Part shown: positions 58,106 to 64,000 of the stretch, one piece after another | How positions within the stretch are numbered: position 1 is the first letter of the stretch | Layout: each line of letters begins with the position of its first letter | NCBI RefSeq assembly: GCF_018449515.1 | Contig: NZ_JAAVUQ010000005.1 | Coordinates: 248,001 to 312,000 of the forward strand | Direction: 5' to 3' | Origin: Caballeronia sp. dw_19 | Lineage (GTDB): Bacteria > Pseudomonadota > Gammaproteobacteria > Burkholderiales > Burkholderiaceae | DNA length: 64,000 nucleotides | The notes under the pieces: model-generated | Databases searched by the model: none | What the model was told of the DNA's origin: nothing | What the model saw: the letters and a program-made list of their open reading frames with translations, nothing else | Program-made: the position numbers and the translations under genes

Positions 58106-58106
<1 letters not shown>
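56997..58106 (-). CDS. Glycosyltransferase family 4 (WaaG-like)
   Basis: This 369-residue GT-B enzyme resembles LPS core glucosyltransferase I: 'ANALKLSGGLERYALDLIRGLNAAG', the acceptor half with 'DLLIGCNRVESSEIAICGGTHIGFL', and the donor site 'YEPFGLVGIESVMCGTPVIFPTSVGCC'. The ATG at 58106 shares one base with the dnaE stop (TGATG), so translation is probably coupled. An ATG 12 bp further in is an alternative. The 3' end overlaps the convergent GT2 gene by 32 bp. The acceptor sugar is not known. Confidence 0.86.
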
Positions 58107-61663
<3,557 letters not shown>

Positions 61664-61910
61664 GAACGATATTGTACATGCGCCTATTCGCGAAATTCGC
61701 CCCGACGGCTGCGTTAGCCGTTCGGCCAGGGCTAATCAAGCCGGATGAAAAAAGTGCCGCATCGACGTGGGCTCATCGGCCGATCGGTCGAGTCGGAAGC
61801 GCGCGCCGTTTGCGGGATAATACGGATTCGGTGAACGCCCCTGGCGCTCGTCGAATCCGCTTTTTCCTCCGGCAACGCCCGTTTTCCAGCACTTTAAGAG
61901 CATTCGCGTC

Positions 61911-62855
61911 ATGAGCATCGTCAACCTTTCCTCCTATAAGTTCGTGACCATCGAGAACGGCGCCGACTGGCGTCCGCAGATTGTTGACCGGTGCACCGCA
62001 CTCGGCCTGCGCGGCACGATCCTGCTCGCGCCGGAGGGCATCAACCTGTTTGTCGCAGGCGAGCCGGAGCAAATTGGCACGTTCATGGACTACCTGCGTA
62101 CTGACTCGCTCTTCGAGGGGAAATTCGCCGATATCGAGTTCAAGGAAAGCGTGTCGGCCACGCAGCCTTTCGGCAAGATGCTCGTCAAGCTCAAGCGCGA
62201 AATCATCACCATGAAAAAGCCGGCAATCCGGCCTGAACTGGGCCGGGCGCCGTCCGTCGGCGCGGCCACGCTGAAGTCGTGGCTGGATCGGGGACATGAC
62301 GACGAGGGCCGTCCCGTCGTCATGCTCGACACGCGCAATGCGTTTGAAGTCGACGTCGGCACCTTCGATCAGGCGCTCGATTACCGCATCCCGAAATTCA
62401 GTGAATTTCCGGGTGTAATCGAGGAACATCGCGCGGATCTCGACGGCAAGACAGTGGTGTCGTTCTGTACGGGCGGGATTCGCTGTGAGAAAGCGGCCAT
62501 CCACATGAAGGAAGTGGGCATTGACCACGTCTATCAACTCGAGGGCGGCATTCTTAAATACTTCGAGGAAGTGGGCGGCGCGCATTACCACGGTGAGTGT
62601 TTTGTATTCGATCACCGGACGGCGTTGAATGCCGCGCTCGAACCGGCGGCGATTACGCAGAACGGTGAAGCCCAAGGTGTGGGGGCCACGGCAACCACGG
62701 AAGACGACGCCACCGATACCGACGAGGCACACGCCGCGATAACAGCAGACGGCCAGGCGTCGTTCCCTAGCCCGAACCACGGCCCGCACGAATCGCACGC
62801 AGAGGCTTCCGGCACGCCAGCGGCGCACGACCTTTCGTCGCGCGCCCCGCGCTGA
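61911..62855 (+). CDS. trhO: tRNA uridine(34) hydroxylase TrhO (rhodanese-fold)
   Basis: This 314-residue protein matches the YceA/TrhO family, which hydroxylates U34 of tRNAs in an O2-dependent way, the first step to methoxy- or carboxymethoxyuridine. The N-terminal domain runs to about residue 100, then a rhodanese domain with the active-site '[12 protein letters not shown]' (Cys186 and Cys192), and '[19 protein letters not shown]'. The final 65-70 residues are a low-complexity Ala/Thr/Asp/His-rich extension not needed for the fold. It is divergent from dnaE and 47 bp upstream of gluQRS. Confidence 0.92.
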   Translation: MSIVNLSSYKFVTIENGADWRPQIVDRCTALGLRGTILLAPEGINLFVAGEPEQIGTFMDYLRTDSLFEGKFADIEFKESVSATQPFGKMLVKLKREIITMKKPAIRPELGRAPSVGAATLKSWLDRGHDDEGRPVVMLDTRNAFEVDVGTFDQALDYRIPKFSEFPGVIEEHRADLDGKTVVSFCTGGIRCEKAAIHMKEVGIDHVYQLEGGILKYFEEVGGAHYHGECFVFDHRTALNAALEPAAITQNGEAQGVGATATTEDDATDTDEAHAAITADGQASFPSPNHGPHESHAEASGTPAAHDLSSRAPR

Positions 62856-62902
62856 TCTGATGGCCGCGTTGTGCATCCCAAACTCACGGGTCGGCGGGCG
62901 AG

Positions 62903-63802
62903 ATGAACGCTGAACCGGGCTATCGCGGCCGCTTTGCACCCTCCCCCACCGGTCCGCTGCATTTCGGCTCGCTGGTGAGCGCGTTGGCGAGTTTTCTCGA
63001 TGCCCGGGCTCATCGAGGAACGTGGCTGGTCAGGATCGAAGACGTCGACGGACCGCGCACCGTGCCGGGCGCGGCCGAGGAAATCCTGGACACGTTGGGC
63101 AGGTTCGGCATGGTTTCCGCCGAACAACCGGTCTGGCAAAGTCAGCGTGAAGTTGCATACCAGCAGGCCTTCGAGCAATTACTGGCCGCCGGCTTCGTGT
63201 TTCCGTGCGCTTGCACGCGTCGTGAAATAGCTGATTCGCTCGCACACAGCCGCACCCGCCACACCCACGCTCGACACGCCACGCTGGCTTATCCGGGTAC
63301 ATGTCGCAACGGGCTGCATGGAAAACCACCGCGTGCGTGGCGGATGCGCGTTCCAGATGGCGACGCCGCCGTTTTGAACTTCAAGGATCGCTGGCAAGGA
63401 ATGCAAACGCAAGACTTGGCAACAGAGGTCGGTGATTTCGTCCTCAAGCGTGCGGATGGAGAGTGGGCGTATCAACTGGCGGTAGTCGTGGACGACGCAG
63501 CGGCTGGCATTACGCATATCGTGCGCGGCGCCGATCTGCTGGACTCGACCGCGCGCCAGATTTATTTGCAACGCTGCCTGGGCGTTTCAACGCCCGCTTA
63601 TCTGCACGTGCCGGTCATAGTGAACGAACAAGGTGAGAAACTTAGCAAGCAAACGGGTGCAACGGCGCTTGATACCAGAGCCCCGCTGATCGAGTTGACG
63701 CAAGCGGCAAAGCATCTCGGTCTGTATCCCTCCCCGGCCGGTTCGCTCGAAGCGTTTTTCTCCGATGTAACGGCGCAATGGGCGAAGCGGTTCGCGATTT
63801 AG
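62903..63802 (+). CDS. gluQ: Glutamyl-Q tRNA(Asp) synthetase
   Basis: This 299-residue paralogue of the GluRS catalytic core attaches glutamate to queuosine in tRNA(Asp). It has the class I signature 'RFAPSPTGPLHFGSLVSALASFLDAR' (HFGS in place of HIGH), zinc-binding Cys in 'FPCACTRREI' and 'YPGTCRNG', and the KMSKS-like 'GEKLSKQTGA'. It lacks an anticodon-binding domain, as expected for the group. The ATG has GGGCGAG in front. Pairing with trhO puts two anticodon-loop modification genes together. Confidence 0.94.
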   Translation: MNAEPGYRGRFAPSPTGPLHFGSLVSALASFLDARAHRGTWLVRIEDVDGPRTVPGAAEEILDTLGRFGMVSAEQPVWQSQREVAYQQAFEQLLAAGFVFPCACTRREIADSLAHSRTRHTHARHATLAYPGTCRNGLHGKPPRAWRMRVPDGDAAVLNFKDRWQGMQTQDLATEVGDFVLKRADGEWAYQLAVVVDDAAAGITHIVRGADLLDSTARQIYLQRCLGVSTPAYLHVPVIVNEQGEKLSKQTGATALDTRAPLIELTQAAKHLGLYPSPAGSLEAFFSDVTAQWAKRFAI

Positions 63803-63847
63803 GATCGTTATTGCAGGACGTTGAAAATAGAGCGTTGAAAAACAAAA

Positions 63848-63878
63848 AGCGGCATCTCTGCCGCTCCATCGTTTTTTT
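63848..63878. terminator. Bidirectional hairpin terminator between gluQ and the next gene
   Basis: The stem AGCGGCA/TGCCGCT (63848-63854, 63859-63865) has a 4-nt loop. On the minus strand it is followed by TTTTTGTTTTT; on the plus strand a T7 run lies a few bases further on. It could serve the two convergent genes. Confidence 0.75.
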
Positions 63879-63904
63879 CACTCACCCTACCACCAGCCGG
63901 TAAC

Positions 63905-64000
63905 TCAAGACCCCGACGGTGTTCTCCGCGGCATCCCCAGTCCACCGAGCAGCGCAGCCAGCGGCTGACGCGGCGTGTTCTTGCGTTCGGCTTCCGCAGC
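63905..64000 (-). CDS. 3' end of an unidentified gene (partial)
   Basis: An open frame on the minus strand enters from the right edge and ends at a TGA at 63905-63907, giving the last 31 residues (AEAERKNTPRQPLAALLGGLG, then MPRRTPSGS). The terminator at 63848-63865 stands 40 bp after its stop, which supports a real gene ending here. The stretch is too short to name the family. Confidence 0.5.
   Translation of the reverse strand, partial: AAEAERKNTPRQPLAALLGGLGMPRRTPSGS

Noticed and set aside
61672-61914. 80-codon frame between dnaE and trhO
   Set aside because: It runs into the trhO start region and lacks start signals; it probably covers the divergent promoters instead.

Overview
The window is a GC-rich, gene-dense stretch of a betaproteobacterial chromosome. 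The conserved runs (nadD-rsfS-rlmH-maf-rng, an mdtABC-type RND operon, msbA beside LPS glycosyltransferases, dnaE, gluQRS) and the protein sequences point to the Burkholderiaceae, most likely the Paraburkholderia/Caballeronia/Burkholderia group. The placement is inferred from gene content and was not tested by a search. I saw no rRNA, no convincing tRNA and no CRISPR array.

Layout. 1-10.5 kb: the 5' part of recC (minus strand), a FUSC-family membrane protein, a small membrane protein, an Lrp-type regulator divergent from a cysteine-dioxygenase-like enzyme, a large MscS channel, a lipoprotein, a small membrane protein, and an intergenic region with a candidate minus-strand small RNA. 10.5-19.7 kb: an IclR regulator and an mdtABC-like tripartite RND efflux operon without an outer-membrane channel gene. 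19.7-20.8 kb: an imperfect palindromic element of about 1 kb with no recognisable gene, the most unusual structure here. 20.9-27.8 kb: an atypical SDR, the potassium-sensing pair kdpE/kdpD with the transporter genes kdpFABC missing (a possible decayed kdpC tail lies just upstream of kdpD), a quinone reductase, methylglyoxal synthase and a second SDR. 28-36.9 kb: a co-directional housekeeping block (upp, yebC, purD, hemF, nadD, rsfS, rlmH, maf, rng). 36.9-41.8 kb: a HigBA-like toxin-antitoxin pair with a clear palindromic operator, then a 1390-residue CheB-CheR-PAS-histidine kinase-receiver hybrid. 41.8-43.3 kb: an AT-rich gap with one small plausible gene. 43.3-47.7 kb: an orphan HAE1-type RND pump and two small membrane proteins. 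48-58.1 kb: an LPS/polysaccharide export and assembly region (msbA, O-antigen ligase, heptosyltransferase-like GT9, UDP-sugar dehydrogenase, polysaccharide deacetylase, three glycosyltransferases). 58.1-64 kb: dnaE, trhO, gluQRS and the 3' end of one further gene.

How they work together. The LPS genes form a tight minus-strand series from 55.8 down to 48.0 kb with two 4-bp start/stop overlaps, so they are probably co-expressed. They would build, ligate and export surface glycolipid. The block from nadD to rng joins NAD synthesis with ribosome silencing, 23S rRNA methylation, nucleotide-pool cleaning and RNA processing. Several modules look incomplete: kdpDE without kdpFABC, mdtABC without an outer-membrane factor, and an RND pump without an adaptor. 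Together with the palindromic element and the AT-rich gap, this suggests local deletion or rearrangement on an otherwise conserved backbone.
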